From positions 145,883 through 209,882 of the forward strand of contig JBBQNJ010000001.1 of assembly GCA_038329845.1 (NCBI GenBank): DNA of 64,000 nt. Reading direction: 5' to 3'. The first letter of the stretch is position 1; every line of letters starts with the position of its first letter. Positions 16,930 to 25,140 of the stretch are shown here, piece by piece. Below the pieces are notes generated by a model, which worked only from the letters and a program-made list of their open reading frames with translations, was not told where the DNA came from and did not search any database. The translations under genes and the position numbers were made by a program. Origin of the DNA: JBBQNJ01 sp038329845 (GTDB taxonomy: Bacteria; Planctomycetota; Phycisphaerae; Tepidisphaerales; Tepidisphaeraceae).

Positions 16930-18249
16930 ATGATGAACCGCTTACCGACACCAACCTCCCGCCCGGGCTTCACGCTGACGGAAATTCTCGTCGCCACGGC
17001 GTTGATGCTGCTGATCCTCATCGGGATCAACCAGGTCTTCACCATGACCAGCAAGACGATCTCGGTGGGCACGGCCAGCGCCGATGTGAACCGCGCGCTC
17101 AAGGGGGTGGGCAGCTCGTTCAACGCCGACCTCGCCGGGCCGGAAGGCGCTCCCACCGGCGTCAGCTACGGGATCATGCCGTCGGTCGATCAACCGGCGA
17201 TTATTATCAGCAACCAAAAGAGCCCGGCCACGCCGTTGGACGCCAACGACACCACGAGCGCCGTCCACCGCATCGACCAACTTTCGCTGTTCAGCCAGGG
17301 CGTCTTCAAGCGTCGCACGGGCCAGAATCACGGCGGGATTTCGCAGTTTGTCGTCGATCAGAACCCATCAACCTATGCGTGGATCTGGTACGGCCACGCG
17401 AAAATTCCCAACAACAATTCGACGCCCACCTGGTACGATCCCGGCGAAGCGGATGTGTCGGGATCGGACAAGAACGATAACCACAATTACGTGGTCGACT
17501 GGACCCTGGCCCGCCAGGCGATTTGCCTCATCAGCCGCAGCGCGGTCTTGACCGACGCCGTGGTGGATGAATCTGGCCGCCCGCTACTGTTCGTCAGCGA
17601 CAAGCTCATCGTGCCGCTGGCGCCGTTCGCAGTCAGCTCCCCAATCGCCTCGCACTCCGCCAGCGGAGGCAATGACGCGGCGTACGGTAGCGACGTGATC
17701 CAGGATTCGCTGATCGACATCGCCACGGCTGAGCTGAGCAACGGATCCCCCAAACCCGCGACGGACTACTGGGACGTGGTCGCTAATTCCCAGGGCATTC
17801 CGCAATCCAATCCCAACTGGTATTCGCCGCTACTGTATCGCTTCAAGGCCGATCCATTCACCACGCGCACGCCGTCGGCCCGGAGCATGGCCCAGGCCGC
17901 CCCCGTGCTGCTGCGGGGATGCTCGGATTTCATCGTCGAATTCGCCGGGGATTTTTCACCTAACGACGGGACGATCGACTTCATTCCCGCCAGCTCCGGT
18001 TCGCCGCGACGGATTCAGTGGTACGGATTGCCTCGCACCGACGATCCGGACGTGATTGCGGCGCCCGTCGGTACATATCAAAAGCTCAACACCGCCACGC
18101 AATACCTTTGCGCCTGGGGACCGGCCGAACTGACGACCACCCCCAACCCGCCTCGACCGTACTTGCTGCGCATCACCGTGCGGGCGGTGGACCCGACCGG
18201 ACGGTTGAACGATCCGATCTCCCAGGAATACATCTTCCGGGTTCCGTAA
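16930..18249 (+). CDS. Type II secretion-like pseudopilin, GspJ-like
   Basis: 439 residues from ATG 16930 (or 16933). The leader PTPTSRPG/FTLTEILVATALMLLILIGI is a prepilin site with mature Glu5, followed by a helix (NRALKGVGSSFNADLAG) and a beta-rich domain. Minor pseudopilin J is the usual neighbour of I and K, which is the gene order here. The C-terminal part (RPYLLRITVRAVDPTGRLNDPISQEYIFRV) resembles the end of GspJ/PilW-type proteins. It begins ten bases after the previous stop. Confidence 0.78.
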   Translation: MMNRLPTPTSRPGFTLTEILVATALMLLILIGINQVFTMTSKTISVGTASADVNRALKGVGSSFNADLAGPEGAPTGVSYGIMPSVDQPAIIISNQKSPATPLDANDTTSAVHRIDQLSLFSQGVFKRRTGQNHGGISQFVVDQNPSTYAWIWYGHAKIPNNNSTPTWYDPGEADVSGSDKNDNHNYVVDWTLARQAICLISRSAVLTDAVVDESGRPLLFVSDKLIVPLAPFAVSSPIASHSASGGNDAAYGSDVIQDSLIDIATAELSNGSPKPATDYWDVVANSQGIPQSNPNWYSPLLYRFKADPFTTRTPSARSMAQAAPVLLRGCSDFIVEFAGDFSPNDGTIDFIPASSGSPRRIQWYGLPRTDDPDVIAAPVGTYQKLNTATQYLCAWGPAELTTTPNPPRPYLLRITVRAVDPTGRLNDPISQEYIFRVP

Positions 18250-18312
18250 CGGTTCCCCGAACTAAAGGGTTGATCCAGCCGCGATGGACTTTGATTTTCA
18301 AGCTGTACTGCC

Positions 18313-21300
18313 ATGACTTACACACGACGCAATCCCGCCGGAACGGTTCTTATCCTGGTGGTCACGGTTCTGGTGATCCTGGCGCTAATGGCTACGGCGT
18401 TTTTAGCCGGGGCACGCAACGATCGACTGAGCCTGACCAGCACCGGCGGGACCGGATCGCTCACCGCCTCGACCCTGGTCAATGACGGTGCCCTTCAGGC
18501 CGCGGAGACCGCGGTGGTCGCGGCGATCAAGAACACCATCCGCAACGACCTGTTCAACGGCGGTCACTACCGTCGCCCATGGGCGGGTTTCAAGGACTAC
18601 GACGACTTCCGCGACGACGCCTGGCTTGCCGGTCGGCTTCCGATTCCCGGAACGCCCAATACCACGCCGGTGTGGGAAGTCGTCAGCAATTACCCCTCCA
18701 CACTGGCGACGACCTTCGGTTCGCCTTTCGGGGCGACGAATTACCCCAACCGCACCACCCTGATCCCCAAGTCCCTGCGGATCGACTACCCCGCCGGGTT
18801 CGCCGCGCCGAGCTACCTCGACGGGCGGACACGGATTTTTCCGGCATTCATCGACCCGAACGACGCGTTCAAACTGGTCCTTGCCGGCGACGCCGACGGG
18901 GATGGAATCGCCGATTCCGGGCTGTTCCGGATCACCACCATCGCCACCGACACGCTGAGCTATCCCAACGCCCCAGCGCCTTACAACGTGCCTCATACCG
19001 TCAGCTATTGGGGGGCGATCCGGGTGATCGACCATAACTCGGCGATCAACGTGAATACGGCCTTCGCCCGCGACAGCGATTTCGACGCCACCGGCAATCC
19101 GCTCAAGCCGAACTACGGGTTCTTCCGCTCGAACCTCGGGCTGATCGAACTGCTCGATGGCGCGGTTTCCCCCACGCCTGCAAGCGAAGTGGCGCAGCTT
19201 CTGAACTTCCGATTCGGCGCGGGAACCTGGCCCGCACTGGCGCCCGTCGCCGACAGCGGATCGGTTCGCTCGGACTTCACCTTCGCCACCCAGGGCGATG
19301 CCATGGAGAACCAGCTTGCCCGCCGCACGATCAACCCCGGTCGAGTTCCCGGCGGCGTGGGATCGCAATCCTACAGCGCCTTTGGACGCGCCGATGCCGC
19401 AGCCTTGGGATACCACTTCGGGCTGCTCGACCCCTCGGCATCGCTTACCGACCTGCCCTACCGGCTGAACCTGTCAGTCCTGCGCTACGCGCCGAATTAC
19501 GCGGTCAACGCATCGAATATGTTCCCGTACTACCCGGCCGATGAGCAGGATCGGTGGTTCAACTGGAGCTATAACTTCACCGCTTCGCGCGGCGGATTCG
19601 GGGCCTATTACTACCCGCCCGGATCGACGCCCAAATCGGGCGGAACGCTAGGCCCGGGCCTGCCCCTGCGATCGCTGCTGACGGTGGGCAATCCGATCAC
19701 CAGCATGATCCCGGCGCATGATATGGGCGCCCTGCCGGCGACGGTGAAAGTGGCGGCGGCGAACGCCAAGGCCAGCCCGGACCTGATGCCCGATTACACC
19801 ACCGACTGGACCACCGCCTCGAAGGTCAATGTCAATGTCGCCTCGTTCGGGGCGTTGTGGGGGGCGTTCTGGAACGTGATGGTCGATACCACCCCGACCC
19901 AGGCGCCGCCGATCGCCGCAGGCGAGCAATTCAAGCCCGCCATGCGCCACGGGGCGTTGCCCGGCTGGGGAAGCTACGAGCAGTTGATGGTTCGCTCGGC
20001 CCTGGCGGCCGTCAACGCCATCGACCTGCGCGACGGCGACGATGACGCCACCAGCGGCACCGGCGCGATCACCAGCAAGAAAATCCAGTTCAGCGTCGGC
20101 GGCTCGCCGCTGGATATCTGGGTCTATGGCAGCGAGAAACAGGCCTATATCACCGAAGTGCTGATCGATGTGGATGTCGCGGCCAAGAAATACGTCGGGG
20201 TCGAGCTATACAACCCGCACGGCAAAGCCATCAACCTGAAAAACTGGAAACTGGCGGCGGTGGATCGCTCGGGTCCGACGCCAACCTTCACGCCGATCGT
20301 CACTTTCACGAGCGGCCACTCAGTGCCCTCGAACGGGTACTTCGTGGTACATAGCGCCGTATCGCCTCCGGCGGGGATCACCCCTCCGCCGAGCAGCCCC
20401 ACCCCGCTGGTCGCGGCCAATCTGGCCAATGCCATCGGTCAGGAATTGATCCTCCTGCGCCCGCGCGCCGCCAACGGCAACTTCACCACCGTTTCCGGGC
20501 AATACAACGAAAGCAGCAATCTCTATGACTTGGTGCCGCTGGACCAGGTGGATTTGTCCGGGACCATGCCCGTCGCTGGCACGCCGGCTCGCTATGACTA
20601 CGAACGGCCCACCAACGGCGTCGCGTGGCAGTGCGTTTATCCGGGAACCTACACCACCGGTGCCGCCAAGCCCACGAACGGCCTGAACTCGGTCCCTGGC
20701 GGAAGCGGCTCGCTCGGATCGGGCGGCGCGGCCACCACCTCGCCGACTTACACCCTCCAGATCGCCGCCGACGGCTGGGCCGGTCCCAGCCCCGTTGCCG
20801 CCACGGGCAACAAGTTCCCCTTCGGCGGATTCGCCCGCAACGGCGACATGCTCGAGATCCCCTTCATCGGGGGATACCGCATCAACGATCAAGGCAATTC
20901 CCCGGCAATTCACGAGATCAACAGCGTGACGATGGACGCGGCGTTCGCGCCGCACGGGTCGGCAGGCGCTACCCAGAACGTCGGCCGCTTCGACGCCGCC
21001 CTGCTGGAATATGCATGGGCCGCCGATCTGTTCGATTATCTCACCGCCCTCTCGACCCCGGCGGACGATTATCTGCCGAACGTGAATTCCATCGCCTATC
21101 CCGGAACCAAGCCCGAGGCCGTCGCCAACGCCGCCGGGTCGGCCAATGTCAACGAGAACACCATCCCCGTGCAAGGGCTGGTGAACGTCAACACCGCGCC
21201 TTGGCAGGTGCTTGCCATGCTGCCGCTGGTGGTGGATCGGACGAATGGCAACGTCATGGCTACAGAGACTGAAAAGTTAGCGCACGACATCGTCACCGAC

Positions 21301-21681
21301 CGCAACGCCAACGGGCCGTTCAAGAGTTTGTTCGACCTGAACCGCGTTCCCGGTTTCGCCACGGGGCCTGCCGGTAATGGACAGATTCCGCTGAACCCCG
21401 GCCAGAACCAGGGGGACTTGTCCCCCGACAACGTGGACGATGATTTCGAGACCCATTACCTGCAAATAAACCGGATAAGCAACCTCGCGACCTGCCGGTC
21501 CGATGCGTTTACCGTCTACATCCTGGTGCAGGCCTGGCAGGAGGATCCCCCCAACAATGTCCGTCCGGTGCTGCTGGGCGAGCGGCGCACGGCGTTCATC
21601 GTCGATCGCTCGAGCCTGAACCAGTCGCCCCCGGCCAGTACCGTCAACGCCATGGCGGTTCAGTCGGTCAATGCCGACTAG
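18313..21681 (+). CDS. Giant GspK-like minor pseudopilin with a lamin-tail-like domain
   Basis: 1122 residues; ordinary GspK is about 330. The N-terminus (NPAGTVLILVVTVLVILALMATAF) is the GspK-type signal helix. As usual for K, it lacks Glu5. Near the C-terminus a helix-hairpin-helix stretch typical of GspK is present (VNVNTAPWQVLAMLPL ... FKSLFDLNRVPGF). Residues ~610-690 (ITEVLIDVDVAAKK, YVGVELYNPHGKAINLKNWK, VPSNGYFVVHS) have the look of a lamin-tail (LTD) domain, which in bacteria sits in surface or secreted proteins. GspK caps the pseudopilus tip, so the extra domain would be displayed at the tip (inference). It is the last gene of the pseudopilin operon. Confidence 0.75.
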   Translation: MTYTRRNPAGTVLILVVTVLVILALMATAFLAGARNDRLSLTSTGGTGSLTASTLVNDGALQAAETAVVAAIKNTIRNDLFNGGHYRRPWAGFKDYDDFRDDAWLAGRLPIPGTPNTTPVWEVVSNYPSTLATTFGSPFGATNYPNRTTLIPKSLRIDYPAGFAAPSYLDGRTRIFPAFIDPNDAFKLVLAGDADGDGIADSGLFRITTIATDTLSYPNAPAPYNVPHTVSYWGAIRVIDHNSAINVNTAFARDSDFDATGNPLKPNYGFFRSNLGLIELLDGAVSPTPASEVAQLLNFRFGAGTWPALAPVADSGSVRSDFTFATQGDAMENQLARRTINPGRVPGGVGSQSYSAFGRADAAALGYHFGLLDPSASLTDLPYRLNLSVLRYAPNYAVNASNMFPYYPADEQDRWFNWSYNFTASRGGFGAYYYPPGSTPKSGGTLGPGLPLRSLLTVGNPITSMIPAHDMGALPATVKVAAANAKASPDLMPDYTTDWTTASKVNVNVASFGALWGAFWNVMVDTTPTQAPPIAAGEQFKPAMRHGALPGWGSYEQLMVRSALAAVNAIDLRDGDDDATSGTGAITSKKIQFSVGGSPLDIWVYGSEKQAYITEVLIDVDVAAKKYVGVELYNPHGKAINLKNWKLAAVDRSGPTPTFTPIVTFTSGHSVPSNGYFVVHSAVSPPAGITPPPSSPTPLVAANLANAIGQELILLRPRAANGNFTTVSGQYNESSNLYDLVPLDQVDLSGTMPVAGTPARYDYERPTNGVAWQCVYPGTYTTGAAKPTNGLNSVPGGSGSLGSGGAATTSPTYTLQIAADGWAGPSPVAATGNKFPFGGFARNGDMLEIPFIGGYRINDQGNSPAIHEINSVTMDAAFAPHGSAGATQNVGRFDAALLEYAWAADLFDYLTALSTPADDYLPNVNSIAYPGTKPEAVANAAGSANVNENTIPVQGLVNVNTAPWQVLAMLPLVVDRTNGNVMATETEKLAHDIVTDRNANGPFKSLFDLNRVPGFATGPAGNGQIPLNPGQNQGDLSPDNVDDDFETHYLQINRISNLATCRSDAFTVYILVQAWQEDPPNNVRPVLLGERRTAFIVDRSSLNQSPPASTVNAMAVQSVNAD

Positions 21682-21729
21682 ATGGGGTTCGTGATTTTCA
21701 AACATCCCAACGCCGCGAAATGCCTGCAA

Positions 21730-21754
21730 ATGCGGGCTGATTATCCGCCCGCAT
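21730..21754 (+). terminator. Hairpin after the pseudopilin operon, possible terminator
   Basis: ATGCGGGC, a nine-base loop, then GCCCGCAT: a perfect 8-bp stem 48 bases past the GspK-like stop. No T-run follows, so intrinsic termination is uncertain. Confidence 0.4.
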
Positions 21755-21794
21755 GGTCGAGAATCACGGCCGGTGAATTTGACCGTCTTTAGCC

Positions 21795-22844
21795 ATGGAT
21801 CAGCCGGAAACACTCCTGGTTTACGTCGAACAATTGGTCATTTTGTTGCGCGATCGGGTTTGCCCGGCGGTGCAGCAGGCCGACTCGGCGGCGATCCACC
21901 AGGCGCGGGTCTGCACGCGACGGCTAAAGGCCGCCGCCGATCTGCTGGCCCCGGTGTTGAGCAAGCGCCGAGCCCGCCCGTTCCAACGGGTGCTGCGAAA
22001 AATCCGTCGGCGGCTTGGACCGTTGCGCGACCTGGACGTGATGATCGGACATCTCGAGCGCCCGCCACTACGAGTTGCCGAAGCGGCGGCGTGGGCGCGA
22101 CAATGCCTTGAGCGCCAACGCGATGAGCTGCGCGAGCAAATCCACTCGCAGGTTGCCGCGGGGAAACTGTTGACGCAACTGGGCGCGTGGTGGGGACTTC
22201 GCCCGGAAGTCGAGCAGGCGGCGACGGCGATCGACGCGCTGTTGTCGCAGTCGCTGCACGAGCAGCTTTCGGCCTTCGCCGAGCAGGCCGACCGGTTGAT
22301 CGGCAAGCGCCCGCTCCCGGCCGGACAGCACCTCGACGCCCACGAGCTGCGCATCGCCGGCAAGGCGCTGCGGTACACCCTCGAGATGGGCAAGGCCCAC
22401 GGTCACAAGCTCCCCGGACGGGTGTTTCGCGTGTTCAAGAAGCTCCAGGATCACCTGGGATTGTGGCACGATGACGTCGTGCTGACCGAGCGGATCATGC
22501 GATTATCGCTCGATCAACTGCTGGCCCATCACGATGCGGGAATGCAAAAAAAAGTGCTGGACCTCGCGGCACATACTCTCCGCGGCGCTCAACAGCAGCT
22601 CGACCGCTTCGGCGCGCAATGGCGCGAACACGGTGAATCGCTGGACAGTCTTATTCGCCAGGCGTTTCCGTTGATCGCATCGACGCCGCCGAGGAAATCG
22701 ACACCGCCATCGACATCGACGACGCCGGCGAGATCGACCCCGACCACAAAATCGACGCCGCCGACCGAGACGGCGGCCCCGCCCGCATCGCCCGAGACGG
22801 CGAAGGTGCCGCCGGTGTCTCAATCCGCGCCGGCGACGATCTGA
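21795..22844 (+). CDS. CHAD-domain protein
   Basis: 349 residues. The CHAD domain is clear: IHQARVCTRRLKAAADL, KIRRRLGPLRDLDVMIGH and HELRIAGKALRYTLEMGK carry the conserved His/Arg/Lys residues that bind inorganic polyphosphate in this family. The last ~55 residues are Pro/Thr/Ser low complexity (STPPRKSTPPSTS and similar). Two pst-type functions (phosphate uptake at 9-13.7 kb and polyphosphate binding here) lie in the window, but not in one operon. Its final nine codons lie in a direct repeat shared with the convergent Nif3 gene. No CYTH domain accompanies it. Confidence 0.88.
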   Translation: MDQPETLLVYVEQLVILLRDRVCPAVQQADSAAIHQARVCTRRLKAAADLLAPVLSKRRARPFQRVLRKIRRRLGPLRDLDVMIGHLERPPLRVAEAAAWARQCLERQRDELREQIHSQVAAGKLLTQLGAWWGLRPEVEQAATAIDALLSQSLHEQLSAFAEQADRLIGKRPLPAGQHLDAHELRIAGKALRYTLEMGKAHGHKLPGRVFRVFKKLQDHLGLWHDDVVLTERIMRLSLDQLLAHHDAGMQKKVLDLAAHTLRGAQQQLDRFGAQWREHGESLDSLIRQAFPLIASTPPRKSTPPSTSTTPARSTPTTKSTPPTETAAPPASPETAKVPPVSQSAPATI

Positions 22845-22916
22845 AACCGAAGGACCCCGTCAAGACTACCTGTAAATATTCCGACGTCTCAATCGTCGCC
22901 GGCGACGATCTGAAAC
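22817..22916. repeat. 31-bp direct repeat placing the stops of two convergent genes
   Basis: Copies at 22817-22847 and 22886-22916 agree at 29 of 31 positions (GTCTCAAT ... GGCGACGATCTGAAAC). The CHAD stop TGA (22842-22844) lies in copy one and the Nif3 stop (TCA on the plus strand, 22889-22891) in copy two. Each gene therefore ends in the sister copy of the other's antisense end. Confidence 0.85.
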
Positions 22917-23998
22917 GGATCGGCATCGCGCTGCGAGACATGCCACGTCACGTCGCCGGCTTCATGCGTCAGCCGATCCTTCAGTCGCCGAAGCACCGCG
23001 CGCTCGGAATTGCTGTGCAACGTGCAGACGACGGTCATTCCCGCCGCCGCGGCACGCAGCGCGTCGTGGTGACGCATTTCTCCGGTCAGGAATAGTTCGA
23101 CCCCGGCCGCAATCGCATCGTCGAGCATATTTCCGCAGGCCCCCGCGGCACAGGCGACCCGCCTGACCATCCCGTCGGTCGGTCCGGCGATAAGCAGGTG
23201 CGACAATCCCAGTCTGTTACGAATCCGCGCCAACAGCGCCGAGCGCGCCGTCGGCACGGCCAGATCGCCCAGTCGTCCCTGGCCGATCGTCCGTGGCGGA
23301 GCCGACAGCTTCACCAGGTCGAACGCCGGTTCCTCGTAGGGGTGCGACTGCCGCAGCGCCTTGATAACCTCGGCCACCTTCGACAGCTCGACCACCGTTT
23401 CGATGCGGATCTCCGGATGGCGCTCGAGCCGGCCGGCCTTCCCCGCCTTCGGATTGCTCCCTTCGCCGCCGAAAAATGTCCCAGTGCCCGGGGATTGAAA
23501 GCTGCATGAGGTGTAGTCGCCGATCCGACCCGCGCCGGCGGCGAACAACGCATCGGCCACCCGATCACGATGCGACTCGGGGACGAATGTCACCAGCTTG
23601 CACTGGGTATCGATCGGCTCAATCAGACGCAGCGGCCCGCGGGAATCCGGCGCAATCTCCAGCACGTCCGCCAAGGTGTCGTTGGTCCCTCCCTCGGCCA
23701 CATCCAGTGCCGTGTGCGGAGAATAGATCGCCACCCCGCGGCGGATCGCGTCATGGATCAGCGACGGCGCGGTGATTCTCTTCAGGGGATGAAAAATCGG
23801 CGGGTGATAGGCGATGACCAGTTCGCAGCTCAGTTCCCGCGCCTCATCGGCGACGGTCTGGGTGTAGTCGATGGTGAGGATCGCCGCGGTAATCGCCTGG
23901 GCGCTATCGCCGACGAGCAGGCCGACATTATCCCACGACTCGGCCAGTGTCGTCGGTGCGATCCGCTCGAGAACGTCAAGTAGACGCGTAAGATGCAT
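22889..23998 (-). CDS. Nif3-family dinuclear metal protein (YbgI/YqfO type)
   Basis: 369 residues. The first domain has ESWDNVGLLVGD, VIAYHPPIFHPLKRI (metal-binding histidines) and YSPHTALDVAEGGTNDTLA. The second half has AAGACGNMLDDA, FLTGEMRHHDAL and the final metal site VCTLHSNSE. A central insert (residues ~130-240, with CKLVTFVPESHRDRVADALFAAGAG and SHPYEEPAFD) is the PII-like module found in the long YqfO type. The role is unsettled; it is often annotated as GTP cyclohydrolase 1 type 2 homologue, which should not be taken as function. Convergent with the CHAD gene. Confidence 0.9.
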   Translation of the reverse strand: MHLTRLLDVLERIAPTTLAESWDNVGLLVGDSAQAITAAILTIDYTQTVADEARELSCELVIAYHPPIFHPLKRITAPSLIHDAIRRGVAIYSPHTALDVAEGGTNDTLADVLEIAPDSRGPLRLIEPIDTQCKLVTFVPESHRDRVADALFAAGAGRIGDYTSCSFQSPGTGTFFGGEGSNPKAGKAGRLERHPEIRIETVVELSKVAEVIKALRQSHPYEEPAFDLVKLSAPPRTIGQGRLGDLAVPTARSALLARIRNRLGLSHLLIAGPTDGMVRRVACAAGACGNMLDDAIAAGVELFLTGEMRHHDALRAAAAGMTVVCTLHSNSERAVLRRLKDRLTHEAGDVTWHVSQRDADPFQIVAGDD

Positions 23999-24010
23999 AA
24001 TACTCCTAAG

Positions 24011-24120
24011 TACCGATAAAATACCGACCTACAGATAACTTCCCAATCTCAAATTTGAAATCTCAGATCGAAATCCCGAAACCGATTGCCTTTTATCTAC
24101 TATTCCTATAAATTAAGTAG
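24011..24120 (+). promoter_or_regulatory. AT-rich divergent control region before cysH
   Basis: The 126 bases between the Nif3 and cysH starts are much more AT-rich than their surroundings. They hold a direct repeat TACCGA (24011-24016 and 24022-24027), and an interrupted inverted repeat CTACT/AGTAG (24097-24120) around TATAAA (24107-24112). The inverted repeat over a possible -10 could be an operator for a sulfur regulator (inference; no regulator is named). Confidence 0.4.
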
Positions 24121-24124
24121 ACAT

Positions 24125-24904
24125 ATGACCCCCGATTCGACCGTCATTTCGCCCCTCGCTGCGGCAGAGCCGAATCCCAGCTTGGATCTGGACGCCTTGA
24201 ACAGCGCCTTCGAGGACGCCGAGCCGCAAAAAATCATCGGCTGGGCGGCGGCGCAGTTCGGCGCGGGACTGGTGATGAGCAGCTCCTTCGGCGCTGAGTC
24301 GGCGTTGCTGCTTCACATGGCCAGCGCCGTCCTGCCCGACATCCGAGTGATTTTCATCGACACCGGGTATCTGTTTCCCGAAACGCATCGGTTCATGGAG
24401 GAGCTGCGCCATCGGCTGAACTTGCGAATCTGGACCTTTAGAACCGCCCATGATCCTTTCGCCTATCTGCACGGGGCCGGCGAGGACAATCCCACCTGGC
24501 GCAAGGACGTGGACGGCTGCTGCGCCGCGAACAAGAGCGAACCGATGGAACGGGCGATGCGCCAGTTGCGTCCGGCGGCATGGCTGCGCGGCATTCGACG
24601 CGGGCAGGCCGACACCCGACGCGCAAAGCGGTTCATCGAATGGTCCGACCGATACCAATGCCATGCCATCAGTCCCCTGCTGAACTGGAGCGGGAGTGAA
24701 ATCCACGCCTACATGAAGCGGCACGAGCTGCCCTACCACCCATTATACGAGCAAGGATACTTTTCCATCGGCTGCAACCCTTTAAGCTGCACCCGCGCTG
24801 TTCGCCCCGGCGAAGACCCCCGCGCAGGCCGCTGGAGCGGCCACGCCAAGGTGGAATGCGGCATCAACCTCGATAAAAACAGCCTGGACTCCTCGGGATT
24901 GTAG
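24125..24904 (+). CDS. cysH: Assimilatory APS/PAPS reductase CysH
   Basis: 259 residues from ATG 24125; there is no ribosome site, so the mRNA may be nearly leaderless. Motifs: MSSSFGAESALLLHMA (pyrophosphate-binding loop), VIFIDTGYLFPETHRFMEEL, the Cys-Cys pair in VDGCCAANK, WLRGIRRGQADTRRA and the C-terminal redox cysteine in KVECGIN. The Cys-Cys pair plus a second cysteine pair marks the [4Fe-4S] APS-reductase branch. Oddly the second pair is GCNPLSC (CX4C), where CXXC is the rule. It reduces activated sulfate to sulfite in the cytoplasm. No cysND or sulfite reductase is adjacent. Confidence 0.9.
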   Translation: MTPDSTVISPLAAAEPNPSLDLDALNSAFEDAEPQKIIGWAAAQFGAGLVMSSSFGAESALLLHMASAVLPDIRVIFIDTGYLFPETHRFMEELRHRLNLRIWTFRTAHDPFAYLHGAGEDNPTWRKDVDGCCAANKSEPMERAMRQLRPAAWLRGIRRGQADTRRAKRFIEWSDRYQCHAISPLLNWSGSEIHAYMKRHELPYHPLYEQGYFSIGCNPLSCTRAVRPGEDPRAGRWSGHAKVECGINLDKNSLDSSGL

Positions 24905-24942
24905 CCACGGTTTTTTTGCCGCAAGCCTCCCCGGGCGACGAA

Positions 24943-25020
24943 GGGGACAATCAGAATATTTCCCGGGCGCGACGCCCGTGGCGGTGAGGATGCCGCCGGG
25001 GGAATATGCTGAGCGTCCCC
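24943..25020. repeat. 78-bp imperfect palindrome, dispersed element copy 1
   Basis: The ends GGGGACAATCAGAATATTT and the reverse complement GGGGACGCTCAGCATATTC match closely as terminal inverted repeats. The reverse complement of the whole element aligns end to end with the copy at 30852-30928, including a shared centre CCTCACCG at the same offset (31 bases from the end). It lies between cysH and the sulfatase gene. Confidence 0.75.
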
Positions 25021-25072
25021 GGATCGCTCGCTGAATGTCGCCGGATCGCCCGCTGAGTGTCGCCGGATCGCT
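25007..25072. repeat. Three tandem copies of a 22-bp unit
   Basis: Units at 25007-25028, 25029-25050 and 25051-25072 follow the pattern CGCTGAGTGTCGCCGGATCGCC. The first copy grows out of the right end of the 78-bp palindrome, so the array arose next to that element. Confidence 0.8.
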
Positions 25073-25140
25073 CGATCCCATCGAAGATTGCGGATGTCCC
25101 TCGGATAGTTCGTCGTTTGACCGAAGGGGCCTGCCGCGCG

